Shown here: positions 1-7,336 of the stretch, one piece after another | Layout of the letters: each line of letters begins with the position of its first letter | Numbering within the stretch: the first letter of the stretch is position 1 | From: Zymomonas sp. | GTDB taxonomy: Bacteria; Pseudomonadota; Alphaproteobacteria; Sphingomonadales; Sphingomonadaceae | Direction of reading: 5' to 3' | DNA length: 42,588 nt | Assembly: GCA_027489105.1 (NCBI GenBank) | Contig: JAIYAJ010000348.1 | Span: 1 to 42,588 of the forward strand | Notes under the pieces: model-generated | Seen by the model: only the letters and a program-made list of their open reading frames with translations | Database searches by the model: none | Told to the model about the DNA's origin: nothing | Program-made: the position numbers and the translations under genes

Positions 1-1561
1 CGAACGGCAAGGTCTGGGCGAGCGACTTCTCGACACCCTTGCCGATCCTCTCACCTTGCGTTTCCAGGGACTCGCCCAGCAGGCGGACCGGCCCGTTGAC
101 CATATCCTTGAAGGCCTGCGAGGATGCCCGCTCCAGGCCGGTCTGATATTCCTTCGCGACCTGATCATCGAGCTTGATGCGCTCGTCCCGCATCCGACGC
201 TCGGCATCGAGGCGCAGCTGGTCCGCCTTCTGATCGCTGATCAGCCTGGCCTTCGCCAGCTTGTCGATATTCTTGAGCCGCTCCTCATAGTCGTTCTGGA
301 TCGACGCCAGCGGATCGAGCTCACGCAGGGTGGAGCTCAGCGTCCCGTCCAGGCTTTTGCTCTTCGGCGTCCTGCCGGTCTTCTTCAGCGACGCCGGCAA
401 TGCGCCGCTGTCCAGCGCCTTGTCGATCTCGCTCGCGGTGACGTCCTTCGCCGCCGCCGCCGCCAGGTCGATGACCGCCTGGCGGAACTGCTCGGCGGTG
501 ACGTCCATACCCTTGAAGTCGGCCGTTTCGCTGAAACTCAGGGCGCGCTGCACCGCCTTCTGTCGCTCGGCATCGGTCGACGCCAGGCGCACATTGTTCA
601 ACTGGGTGAACGCCGAATAATTCGCCGACTGCCGTTGCTGGACACCCGAAAAGCCGCCGGTCGCGAACGTGCCGAACAAAGACAGCATGGAGCCGTTGCT
701 GCTCAGGCCGTCCATCGCTTTGCCTGCTGACTCGCGGCCCTTCCGCGCATCTTCCCGCAGGTTGATCGCGGTCAGCCGGGCATTCGCAATCAGCAGGGCA
801 TTCTGCGACTTGATCTTGCCGCTGGTGAGATCGAACATCTCGCCCAGGACGGATTGCGCGTCGGCAAGACCGCTCGACCCCGCCTTCGCGGCCTCGGCTG
901 CTTCTCCGGCTTCGAACAGGCGCGAGCCAAACATCCCGGCCAGCGAGATCGCGGTAACCAGAGCGGCGCCCCATGGCCCCGACAGCAGCCGGCCTACCGC
1001 GCCGACCTTGCCACCCATGTCGGCGAGCGCCCCCGTCACCTGGGTGGCCTGCATGCCGAATATCAGGAAGGGTGAGGTGCCCATCGAAAGCTGGGTGCCG
1101 ATATCGCCGATCTGGTAGCCCAGATTGCGCATGGCGAACTGTTGGCGGCTGACCGACGCGGTTCCGCGATCCGCCATCTGGGCGAGCCGCTGCTGCGCGG
1201 ACATCATGCCGGCCGACGCGGTCGAAACCCGTGCCTGGGCCAGGGCAAGTTTCGCGGCCGCCGCTGCCTGCTCTTCCGCGCTGCCACCGGTCGCCGCCGC
1301 CACCGCATCCTGGGCCTTGGCCAGCGCGATCGCCGCGGTCTGGCCGCGCGCCTGGGCCGCCTGCAGCTGCGCCGCCGCCTGCGCCGCGCGGACCTCCGCC
1401 TCGGCCATCTGGCCGGTCGCCTGGGTAAGCTTGCCGGCGGCCTTCTCCGACGCGCCGACCGCCGCCGTGAGCTTCCGGACTTCCTCGGTCGACAGGCGCG
1501 TCTGGCCGACCAGGCCGGAGCCGTCGCCTTTCAGCATGACCTTGAAAAGGAGCTCGCTCAT
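1..1561 (-). CDS. Phage tail tape measure protein (partial, 3' end outside window)
   Basis: This reading frame is open from an ATG at 1561 to the left edge, giving at least 520 residues without a stop. The first 110 residues are Ala/Gln-rich and predicted coiled coil. A hydrophobic stretch follows around residues 165-200, containing GPWGAALVTAIS, a pattern common in tape measure proteins of siphophages. Further Lys/Glu/Ala-rich helices then continue to the edge. Tape measure proteins set tail length and help DNA entry. The start overlaps the stop of the upstream chaperone extension by ATGA, and the gene directly follows the frameshift chaperone pair, its expected place. The family call rests on composition and position. 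Confidence 0.85.
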   Translation of the reverse strand, partial: MSELLFKVMLKGDGSGLVGQTRLSTEEVRKLTAAVGASEKAAGKLTQATGQMAEAEVRAAQAAAQLQAAQARGQTAAIALAKAQDAVAAATGGSAEEQAAAAAKLALAQARVSTASAGMMSAQQRLAQMADRGTASVSRQQFAMRNLGYQIGDIGTQLSMGTSPFLIFGMQATQVTGALADMGGKVGAVGRLLSGPWGAALVTAISLAGMFGSRLFEAGEAAEAAKAGSSGLADAQSVLGEMFDLTSGKIKSQNALLIANARLTAINLREDARKGRESAGKAMDGLSSNGSMLSLFGTFATGGFSGVQQRQSANYSAFTQLNNVRLASTDAERQKAVQRALSFSETADFKGMDVTAEQFRQAVIDLAAAAAKDVTASEIDKALDSGALPASLKKTGRTPKSKSLDGTLSSTLRELDPLASIQNDYEERLKNIDKLAKARLISDQKADQLRLDAERRMRDERIKLDDQVAKEYQTGLERASSQAFKDMVNGPVRLLGESLETQGERIGKGVEKSLAQTLPF

Positions 1562-1896
1562 TTCGTCGACGCGAAGACGCTCAGCGCCTCCGCCTCCATG
1601 ATGCGCAGCGCATGGAAGGTGGCTGGGTCACGGGCGATACCCAGCATCTCCGCCGTTGCCGGCAAAACCGCATAATCCATGCCCAGGCGGCGACCGCTGA
1701 AGCCTTCGACCCGCCACTGCGTCGACATCGCAAGAAACAGGCGCACGGCGGGTTCATCCTCCTCGGGCAGGTCGATAGTCCGGTCGAGCGGGCCGCCTTT
1801 GCGCTGCTGCTGCAGATAGGCCTCCGTCAGAGGATCCCCGGCCGTGTTCCTTCCGCCGCCGCGCCCCTCGGCCCAGGACCGCGCGACGGCCTTCAA
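1558..1896 (-). CDS. Tail assembly chaperone C-terminal extension (DUF1799-like), likely made by -1 frameshift
   Basis: This is a 112-codon frame with features of DUF1799 tail proteins: an acidic linker, then STQWRVEGF and GMDYAVLPATAEMLG. It lies between the tail chaperone and the tape measure. Its frame is -1 relative to the chaperone, and the two join at a GGGAAAT heptamer at 1902-1896. It could therefore be made as a 245-residue chaperone fusion, like lambda gpGT. A separate TTG start at 1896, overlapping the upstream stop, is the alternative; it has a weak GAGGG upstream. An in-frame ATG further upstream (2007) lies wholly inside the chaperone gene and is unlikely to be used. Confidence 0.75.
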   Translation of the reverse strand: MKAVARSWAEGRGGGRNTAGDPLTEAYLQQQRKGGPLDRTIDLPEEDEPAVRLFLAMSTQWRVEGFSGRRLGMDYAVLPATAEMLGIARDPATFHALRIMEAEALSVFASTK

Positions 1897-2294
1897 TTTC
1901 CCTCGCGGATCTCCCGGCCCCCGGCCATGCAGGCCCGATAGGATGCCATGCAGTGAAGGAAGAGGTTCGGCTCGTTCATCAGCTGCCGCACATTCTCTTC
2001 GTTCCACGACAGGTCGCTTCCGCGCTCGTCCTGGACGCCGTCCCAGTCCTCCGCGAACAGCAGCAGGGCGTCCCGGTAGAGCGCCGATTCCTGCACCTTG
2101 TCACCGGCGGCTGAAGCGCTGTTCGCTGCCTTCACCTTGTCGGCGATCTGATCCTCGATCGACTGCCGGTCGTCGACCTTGTGAAGGACGAAGCGCAACC
2201 GGATGCTGTTCTCGATGACGGCGCCATCTTCCGTGACGCCCGGCCACGTGACCGGCCACCAGGCGCGCGGCTTCGATACGATGCGATAACCCAT
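1893..2294 (-). CDS. Phage tail assembly chaperone (gpG-like)
   Basis: The product is a 133-residue protein between the tail tube gene and the tape measure gene, the position of the tail assembly chaperone that coats the tape measure before tube polymerisation. It has a Trp-rich N-terminus and a charged helical middle (KVDDRQSIEDQIADKVKAA). The C-terminal half has a pattern seen in such chaperones, with NEPNLFLHCMASYRACM. A GGGAG ribosome site lies 7 bases before the ATG. The last codons carry the slippery heptamer that leads into the DUF1799-like frame. Sequence identity to a named family is not certain; position and frameshift carry the call. Confidence 0.75.
   Translation of the reverse strand: MGYRIVSKPRAWWPVTWPGVTEDGAVIENSIRLRFVLHKVDDRQSIEDQIADKVKAANSASAAGDKVQESALYRDALLLFAEDWDGVQDERGSDLSWNEENVRQLMNEPNLFLHCMASYRACMAGGREIREGN
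1896..1902 (-). promoter_or_regulatory. Candidate -1 ribosomal frameshift site GGGAAAT
   Basis: On the minus strand the chaperone ends GAG GGA AAT TGA. The heptamer G-GGA-AAT fits X-XXY-YYZ, and slippage by -1 gives GGG AAA followed by the open DUF1799-like frame. Lambda uses GGGAAAG at the equivalent place. The stop codon comes directly after the heptamer. Confidence 0.7.
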
Positions 2295-2310
2295 GACATG
2301 TCTCCCTGTC

Positions 2311-2332
2311 GGCCGGCCCGCCGGGGCCGGCC
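2311..2332. terminator. Intergenic hairpin between tail tube and chaperone genes
   Basis: GGCCGGCCC and GGGCCGGCC form a perfect 9-bp stem with a GCCG loop. No T-run follows on the minus strand, so it is more likely an attenuator or 3'-end stabiliser of the abundant tail tube message than a full terminator. Confidence 0.5.
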
Positions 2333-2336
2333 TCGA

Positions 2337-3269
2337 TCATTTGGCGGTGAAAAGGATGTCGTCCTGACCCTGGACGGCGTTCAGCTGATACCCGATGTCC
2401 ACCATCGTCACCTCGTCCTCCTCTGAGATCGCGATCGACGTGATCTGGAGGTTCGAGCTGTCCATCTGGACGATCGCGCCGGCCGAAACGCCATGCACCA
2501 GCTGGGTCGCGACGACGGCGCCGCTCTGGAGCGAGCCGAAATAGCTCTTTGCCGAAATGTCTGGACACTCGCCGACGATGCGGCCGGTGAAGCCATGATT
2601 GCCCAGCTTCACATAATTGCCGCCGACCAGGTTGCGCATGGCTGCCTGGGCATTGCTCTCGCCGGTGAACGACCGCAGCTTCAGCGCATAGCCGTCGAGG
2701 AGGAAGTCCGTGTTCACCGTGTTGACTTCGAGCGGCGTCTTCCACCGCGAAAAATCGGGTGAGCCGGGCACGTCCTGGACGATTTGATTGGCCGCCGGAA
2801 CGAGGAAGGTGAAGTCGAAGTTGAAGACGGGAACGTCGCCGGCCGTGACGTTCCAGCCAAAGGACCCGCGCCCGCCCAGGCCGACCCGCTTCTGGTTTCC
2901 GTGCCAGTCGTACATCGTGCCGGCCGAAAGGGCGGCACTGGCGGCGGCCATCTTCTGCTCGACCTTCACCCCGGCCGACGGGAGCGGCGCTGCCATGCCG
3001 CAGCATTCCAGCAATTCCATCCAGGCCGGCACCGTGCCCGCCGTACCGGAACCCGCCATCTCGACCCGGAAGTTAGAACGCTTGCGCGGATTGCTTGGGA
3101 TCGAGCTCAGGCCGCCCGCAAACGGGACGTCGAGATCGCGGCGGATCTGATCGACCTCGATGGGCGTCGAGGTGAAACCGCGCGTGACGATCGCGTTGGC
3201 AGCGACGGTCGGCAGCGCGTCCGTCGCATAGGTGGTCTCTTTCTTGAACAGGATGACCTTGGGGATCAT
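2337..3269 (-). CDS. Major tail tube protein
   Basis: The product is 310 residues. The N-terminus (IPKVILFKKETTYATDA, then a VANAIVTRG-like segment) and the overall order match tail tube proteins of transposable siphophages: a 'pick a field value per vintage' start, a segment of tube strands with SNFRVEMAGSGTAG, then a beta-rich C-terminal half. Hexamers stack to form the tail tube. It is followed by a strong hairpin and the chaperone/frameshift pair, and preceded by head-tail connector genes, which supports the assignment. A contractile sheath gene would normally sit next to the tube in Mu itself; none is seen here. Confidence 0.8.
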   Translation of the reverse strand: MIPKVILFKKETTYATDALPTVAANAIVTRGFTSTPIEVDQIRRDLDVPFAGGLSSIPSNPRKRSNFRVEMAGSGTAGTVPAWMELLECCGMAAPLPSAGVKVEQKMAAASAALSAGTMYDWHGNQKRVGLGGRGSFGWNVTAGDVPVFNFDFTFLVPAANQIVQDVPGSPDFSRWKTPLEVNTVNTDFLLDGYALKLRSFTGESNAQAAMRNLVGGNYVKLGNHGFTGRIVGECPDISAKSYFGSLQSGAVVATQLVHGVSAGAIVQMDSSNLQITSIAISEEDEVTMVDIGYQLNAVQGQDDILFTAK

Positions 3270-3272
3270 GGC

Positions 3273-3581
3273 TTACTCCTCGGTCGACGACTGGCCGGAC
3301 CAGTCCTCGGGATGGGCTACGGGATCGCGGCGGCCGAGCTCGGCGAGCACGCGAGCGCGCGCGGGGCCGTTGAGAGGAAGCCCCCAGGCATCGAGCGGCC
3401 GGCCGGAGGCATCTTGCGGACGGGGCGCGGTCGCGCCTTCGTCAGGGGCAAGGCGGAACCGACCGCCGCGAGGACGGAGCGGCGCCCGGACTTCAGCCCT
3501 GGTCGCCTCGATGCGCTCGCGAGAGCCCGCAGCAGCTTCGGCTGCAGTAGCAACGGCCTCCGACAAAATAACCTTGCTCAT
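3273..3581 (-). CDS. Hypothetical phage protein, Arg/Ala-rich
   Basis: This is a 102-residue protein with a helical Ala/Glu-rich N-terminus, a proline- and arginine-rich centre and an acidic tail (HPEDWSGQSSTEE). I recognise no family. It lies between the tail terminator-like gene, whose stop it overlaps by one base at 3581, and the tail tube gene, 3 bases downstream. That spacing supports translation in the structural operon. The repeated pattern PxDAxGxPL in the middle is often found in short phage structural linkers. Confidence 0.65.
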   Translation of the reverse strand: MSKVILSEAVATAAEAAAGSRERIEATRAEVRAPLRPRGGRFRLAPDEGATAPRPQDASGRPLDAWGLPLNGPARARVLAELGRRDPVAHPEDWSGQSSTEE

Positions 3582-3997
3582 TAGAGCCTCCTGAGATGAT
3601 AACCGGTCCTAAAGCGGACGCCCCAGGCGATCGTCTGTCCGTCAGCGGACAGCAGCCTCCCGCCGCGATAGAGCGTCGGCCCCGATCCCTCAGGATGATG
3701 CCAGCCAGACAGCAGGTCCCGGACGCCGTTGCGGAGCTCTTCGAGCCGGTCGTCGATCGAGGTCGCGTGGCGTGCCTGCGCATCGAGGACGAGCGCCACC
3801 ATGAAGTCGACGTCGACTTTCTGATCGATGCCGAAGTCCAGCTGATTGCGCCCGCCGTCTTCACCCTCGAAGACGACATAGCCAGCGGGGAGATAGCCCG
3901 CCTGCGGCGCCTGGCGCAGCCCGGCCCACTCGATTTCGCCGCCGGTCTGGCGGAGCTTGAGAGGCGCGAGGCGCTCGATGATGGGACCAGCCTTCAC
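3581..3997 (-). CDS. Tail terminator-like protein (Mu gp37/tail completion type)
   Basis: The product is 138 residues. It starts with a helix (AGPIIERLAPL), continues with strands around GYLPAGYVVFEGED and VDVDFMVALVLDAQ, has a helix with DRLEELRNGVRDLL, and ends with strands. This alternation and the position just before the tail tube gene fit proteins that cap the tail and join it to the head. The start overlaps the end of the virion morphogenesis gene by ATGA. The exact family is inferred from fold-like pattern and place, not from a signature motif. Confidence 0.65.
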   Translation of the reverse strand: MKAGPIIERLAPLKLRQTGGEIEWAGLRQAPQAGYLPAGYVVFEGEDGGRNQLDFGIDQKVDVDFMVALVLDAQARHATSIDDRLEELRNGVRDLLSGWHHPEGSGPTLYRGGRLLSADGQTIAWGVRFRTGYHLRRL

Positions 3998-4578
3998 GAC
4001 CGCACCTCGCCACCGCCCGCACCGCGCTGGTGATGGCGGGCGATGATGCCCAGCACATCCTGGGCGCCGGCCGACGACAGCCCCATATAGGGCCGGGCCG
4101 GCAGCGTGATCGACGCCCTCGGACCGAACGGCGTGTTGAGCGCCCGCGCGGTGAAATGGGTCGAACCGTCCAGTGCCGGCTTCTTCCGCGCCTGCCCAGG
4201 CTTGGCCCGGATGGTCGCACCGAATTGATGGGCCGCTGCATATTCGGCGGCGCCGCCCGACGCTTCAGGTCCGGCCGCCGCATAGTCGGGGCCGAACTCG
4301 CTGCGGAGCGAACGCCGAAGGTCACCGGATAGTGTCAGGGTCTGCCCCCCGTCGCCTGGATTGGCAGGGGTTCCATCACCCCGCACGCGTAGCGAGGGCT
4401 TCCACGGCACACCGTCAGGCCCGCTCTCGGTCCGGAAATTCTCCTCCGCTTCCTCGATCAGCAGCTGTGTGATCTCGGCCCACGCGGGCGTCATGTTGCC
4501 GGCGGCCTGGCCCAGCCCGGCGAGCGCCGCCGACAGCTGGTCCTGGAGCTCGACCGACAGGTTGAGGCCGTTCACCAT
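3994..4578 (-). CDS. Phage virion morphogenesis protein (Mu gpG-like)
   Basis: The 194-residue product has the layout of the Mu gpG / P2 gpS morphogenesis family: an N-terminal helix, PDGVPWKPS near residue 55, LTLSGDLRRSL near residue 82, an AAEYAAAHQFG segment, and the C-terminal PARPYMGLS before a helix. Members act in head completion or tail joining. It overlaps the gp36-like gene upstream and the terminator-like gene downstream, as expected in a packed late operon. Confidence 0.85.
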   Translation of the reverse strand: MVNGLNLSVELQDQLSAALAGLGQAAGNMTPAWAEITQLLIEEAEENFRTESGPDGVPWKPSLRVRGDGTPANPGDGGQTLTLSGDLRRSLRSEFGPDYAAAGPEASGGAAEYAAAHQFGATIRAKPGQARKKPALDGSTHFTARALNTPFGPRASITLPARPYMGLSSAGAQDVLGIIARHHQRGAGGGEVRS

Positions 4579-5306
4579 GTCGAACCCTGCCCGCCGGGAT
4601 AGGTGAGGCGACCGGGCCGTATCAGGATCGGGGCGTCGCTCTCGGCCGAGGCCGGTGCCTCGCCCATGGGGATCGACAGAGGAAGCTGCCCGCCCGAGAT
4701 CCGCTCCAGGAGACGGGTGGCGGACTTCGCTGCGTCCGAGACGCCATCCGGCGCACCACGCGGATAGAGGCGTGCGCGTGCGATGTCGGCGATCGCCGTC
4801 TTGATCGCGTCCGGCACCACGCTGAGCGGCACGGCATATCGCCCGCCCAGGTTGATATCGACCAGGCCCTGGGCATGGCGGAGCGCCGCGATGAGCATCG
4901 GCCGATCGATGCGGCCGGCACCGCTGCCATCCGTCATCCGTACGACCTCGTCGAGGCCGAAGCTGTCGACGAACTCCTTGATGGTCAGATAGGGCACGCC
5001 TCCATCGGGCATCGCCCAGGCGCCGTCAACGACAGCGACCTCCATTTCCGCCTCGATGAGCTCGAGGGTGACAGCGCCTATCGCGCGAAGGGTGATCAGA
5101 TAGCTCTCGCCATCGGTGCCCCCGCCGATCGCGACGATCGCGACGCCATCGACGATCTCGGCCGAGACATCGAGGGCGATGCTCGCGGGAACGATCCCGC
5201 GCGCGACGGCCGACACGGAGTCGACCGCCGCCAGCGCCCAGCCGACCGCGAAGGGCACCTGCAACTGTTCTGCAGGTTGCTTTACGAGCGTTTGCAACCG
5301 GATCAT
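4572..5306 (-). CDS. DUF1320 (Mu gp36-like) connector protein with extra N-terminal beta domain
   Basis: Residues about 104-244 fit the DUF1320 family, a head-tail connector in Mu-like phages: YLTIKEFVDSFG, a helix with LVDINLGGRYAVPL, and ARLYPRGAPDGVSDAAK. The first 98 residues are a separate, beta-rich segment containing IALDVSAEIVDGVAIV and GTDGESYLITLR. It resembles the small immunoglobulin-like phage structural domain that is often its own short gene in siphophages. The ATG at 5306 overlaps the stop of a tiny upstream frame. Methionines at residues 88 and 99 could serve as a start for a normal-length gp36, but the N-terminal part looks conserved in style, so I prefer a fusion. Confidence 0.75.
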   Translation of the reverse strand: MIRLQTLVKQPAEQLQVPFAVGWALAAVDSVSAVARGIVPASIALDVSAEIVDGVAIVAIGGGTDGESYLITLRAIGAVTLELIEAEMEVAVVDGAWAMPDGGVPYLTIKEFVDSFGLDEVVRMTDGSGAGRIDRPMLIAALRHAQGLVDINLGGRYAVPLSVVPDAIKTAIADIARARLYPRGAPDGVSDAAKSATRLLERISGGQLPLSIPMGEAPASAESDAPILIRPGRLTYPGGQGSTW

Positions 5307-5383
5307 CGGCGCTCCTCCTCCCGGCAGTCCGGCAGGAAGAGGCCGACGATCGACAGCAGCCCGGCGATGGCCATGCGGATCAT
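5303..5383 (-). CDS. Possible 26-residue hydrophobic leader peptide
   Basis: A short frame starts at ATG 5383 and ends in an ATGA overlap with the gp36-like start. It encodes a hydrophobic core (MAIAGLLSIVGLFLP) and a charged tail (REEERR). The ribosome site is weak. It may couple translation of the next gene or be a small membrane peptide; it may also be chance. Confidence 0.3.
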   Translation of the reverse strand: MIRMAIAGLLSIVGLFLPDCREEERR

Positions 5384-5396
5384 CCCGGCGGCCCTA

Positions 5397-5861
5397 TCAG
5401 GCCGCGTCGGAGGCGGTCTGGGCCGGCTGCGCCTTCAGCGCCGCCAGGAGCTTGTCGTGGCCCAGCTGGCCCGCCTTAGCGATGCCCAGCGACTTTGCGC
5501 GCTCGCGCAATTCGGCAAGCTCCATGCTGTCGTAATCCGGAGCACTGCTGCTGCCGGCCGACGTCGCATCGCCATTACCCGCATCCTGCGCTGCATCACC
5601 GGCGGCAGGCTCGCCCCCAATGGCTTCGTCGGCATCAATCGTTGCGGGAGAAGACATCAGCTGGGCGACAGAGGCGCTCCCTACGAAGGCCGCCGCGCCG
5701 TCGATCACCGATGCCGGCCGGTCATCCTCCTCCTCGCCCTCCTCCCAGCGTAGCAGGTCGGGATCGACGTCCAGTTCGCCGGGCACGACCTCGCCAGGCA
5801 GGAATGTGATGATATGGCCGGACTCACCGTGCTTGACGCGCTCGATCGCTATGTAAGGCAT
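5397..5861 (-). CDS. Mu gp35-like protein (FluMu-type N-terminus, SAP/HeH-like C-terminus)
   Basis: The 154-residue product begins with a short beta segment (IAIERVKHGES, then PGEVVPGELDVDP) typical of the small protein placed after the capsid gene in Mu-like phages. A long acidic, low-complexity Ala/Gly/Ser/Asp linker follows. The last 45 residues form a helix-extended-helix pattern, MELAELRERAKSLGI and GHDKLLAALKA, like SAP or HeH DNA/protein-binding folds. It lies between capsid and gp36-like genes. The precise role is not known. Confidence 0.7.
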   Translation of the reverse strand: MPYIAIERVKHGESGHIITFLPGEVVPGELDVDPDLLRWEEGEEEDDRPASVIDGAAAFVGSASVAQLMSSPATIDADEAIGGEPAAGDAAQDAGNGDATSAGSSSAPDYDSMELAELRERAKSLGIAKAGQLGHDKLLAALKAQPAQTASDAA

Positions 5862-5891
5862 GACATTCCAATCCTTCGGACAGAGAGAGAA

Positions 5892-5922
5892 ACGGGCCTG
5901 CGCTCATGAGGCGCAGGCCCGT
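5892..5922 (-). terminator. Terminator-like hairpin after the capsid gene
   Basis: ACGGGCCTGCGC and GCGCAGGCCCGT form a perfect 12-bp stem with a 7-base loop. On the minus strand it is followed by TTTCTCTCTC. It lies 9 bases past the capsid stop and probably lowers read-through into the less needed connector genes. Confidence 0.7.
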
Positions 5923-5931
5923 GGATGCGGG

Positions 5932-6861
5932 TTAGGCGGCATCCTTGATCAGGTAGCCGGCATCCGGGCCGACCATCTCGGCCGACCACTCGTCGAACAT
6001 GTCGTTGATCCAGGACCGGGTGTCCTTGTGGTAATAAACCGGCTCGACGAAGGGGTGGCCGCGAAGGCGATAGGTGTAGCCGAACGCCGGGATGTTCCGG
6101 TTCGGGGTCCCGCCGATCGGCGTATAGGAGAGCAGAGCATCCGCGCCCCAGACGTCGACCGTCTGGCCGGCATCGTCATCATAGATGGCGTCGCCGATCA
6201 GCAGCTGCTCGACGTCGAAAAACTGCTTCAGCATCGCGTCCGAGACAAAGTCCGCCGTGACGTTCTCGAAGCGCGCCAGAACCTTCGGATGCACGCGCAG
6301 CGAGGAGGCCACGGTCGCGCCGAGCGTGAGGGTGGTGGGCCGCTTGCCGGTGCGCGACCGGATGACCTCTTTCCCCTCCTCGATGTCGGCGGCAGGGTTG
6401 GACGCGGGGTCGCTCCACTTCGCCGTACCGCTCAACGTCACCTTGTTGGTCGATGCATATTTGCTGGCATCGCGGGCCACGGTCGCCTGGTTGATCTCGC
6501 GGTCGAGCGCAATGACCGCGTTGACCGTGTCGACCGACTCCATGAGCAGGTCGATCTCCGGAACCTCTGCGGCTTCGTCGACATGCTCCAGCGGAGTGGT
6601 TGCGCCCAGGGCCCGCTGAATGAGCGACACCGGCTTGCCTTCATAGCCGATCTGGATGCGGGTGATCGCTCCGCCCGGCGCGCGGGTGATCCTGTACCGG
6701 CGGAAGGCCTCACGACCGAACTCGATGCGCTTGGCTGCACGCGTCGGCATGGTGACGATCGGCAGCAGCAGGTCGCCGATCAGGCTGGCCTGGCGATAAC
6801 CGCGGCTATGTTCGGTCAGGATCGGATCGATGACGCGAGCCTGCGAAAGGGACATGTTCAT
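5932..6861 (-). CDS. Major capsid protein (HK97-fold type)
   Basis: The 309-residue product has the pattern of capsid proteins from Mu-like siphophages: an N-terminal arm with SRGYRQASLIGDLLLPIV, an FGREAFRRY segment, a long alpha helix with EVPEIDLLMESVDTVNAVIALDR-like spacing, and the P-domain/A-domain alternation with RPTTLTLGATVASSLR and a FGYTYRLRGHPFVEP strand pair near the end. It lies between the decoration protein and gp35-like genes and is flanked by hairpins, as suits a very abundant virion protein. Start ATG 6861 is chosen; a second ATG two codons on (6855) is also possible. Confidence 0.85.
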   Translation of the reverse strand: MNMSLSQARVIDPILTEHSRGYRQASLIGDLLLPIVTMPTRAAKRIEFGREAFRRYRITRAPGGAITRIQIGYEGKPVSLIQRALGATTPLEHVDEAAEVPEIDLLMESVDTVNAVIALDREINQATVARDASKYASTNKVTLSGTAKWSDPASNPAADIEEGKEVIRSRTGKRPTTLTLGATVASSLRVHPKVLARFENVTADFVSDAMLKQFFDVEQLLIGDAIYDDDAGQTVDVWGADALLSYTPIGGTPNRNIPAFGYTYRLRGHPFVEPVYYHKDTRSWINDMFDEWSAEMVGPDAGYLIKDAA

Positions 6862-6912
6862 GAGCTTGACCTCGTGTTGAGAAACGGAAGGATTTGGGCG
6901 GGACCCGCCCGG

Positions 6913-7254
6913 TCAGAGGGCGAGAATGCCCTCGAAGATGGCGCCATCGCCGGACGCGGCCTCCAGGGAGTAGCCGAGGATTTCCCCGGTCCCGCCCTGG
7001 GCGACAGCCTTACCGTTGGCGTCGGACTTGATCGCAACACCCGCCCCGATCGCGCCGCCGGCCTCGATCATGGAGGTCCCGTGCACCTTGACGGGGAAGG
7101 CCTCGCCGGCAGCCGCCGGCATGTCCGACACGCCAAGGCACTTGGCCCCGGCCGACGTGTTCTGCGCGCCGGTGAAGGTGATGAAGCGGTTCGCCGCCAC
7201 GGCAGCGGCGGCGATGCGGGTGAGCGTGAAGAGAACGGACTGCTGACGGGACAT
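6913..7254 (-). CDS. Head decoration protein (DUF2190-like)
   Basis: The 113-residue product is small, Ala/Gly-rich and beta-rich, with AAVAANRFITFTGAQ, GVSDMPAAAGEAFPVKVHGTS and GAIGAGVAIKSDANGKAV. This arrangement fits DUF2190 capsid decoration proteins, which bind the outside of the head and stabilise it. It lies between the protease/scaffold and capsid genes, the usual position. No signal peptide or membrane segment is seen. Confidence 0.85.
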   Translation of the reverse strand: MSRQQSVLFTLTRIAAAAVAANRFITFTGAQNTSAGAKCLGVSDMPAAAGEAFPVKVHGTSMIEAGGAIGAGVAIKSDANGKAVAQGGTGEILGYSLEAASGDGAIFEGILAL

Positions 7255-7282
7255 GGACTACCTCTGACCGGTCGGTTGGAAA

Positions 7283-7318
7283 GGCCCGGCATCGCGACCA
7301 GCGCTTCGATGCCGGGCC
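7283..7318 (-). terminator. Terminator-like hairpin after the protease/scaffold gene
   Basis: GGCCCGGCATCG and CGATGCCGGGCC form a perfect 12-bp stem with a 12-base loop. On the minus strand it is followed by TTTCC. It separates the protease/scaffold gene from the decoration and capsid genes. Confidence 0.55.
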
Positions 7319-7336
7319 GAGGGAAATGGGCGGAGT

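Noticed and set aside
3635..3652. Third dyad CTGTCCG-N4-CGGACAG resembling the late-control dyad
   Set aside because: It lies inside the coding region of the tail terminator-like gene and its outer bases differ, so chance is likely.
6896..6912. Hairpin GGGCGG/CCGCCC between decoration and capsid genes
   Set aside because: Short, with almost no loop and no T-run on the minus strand.
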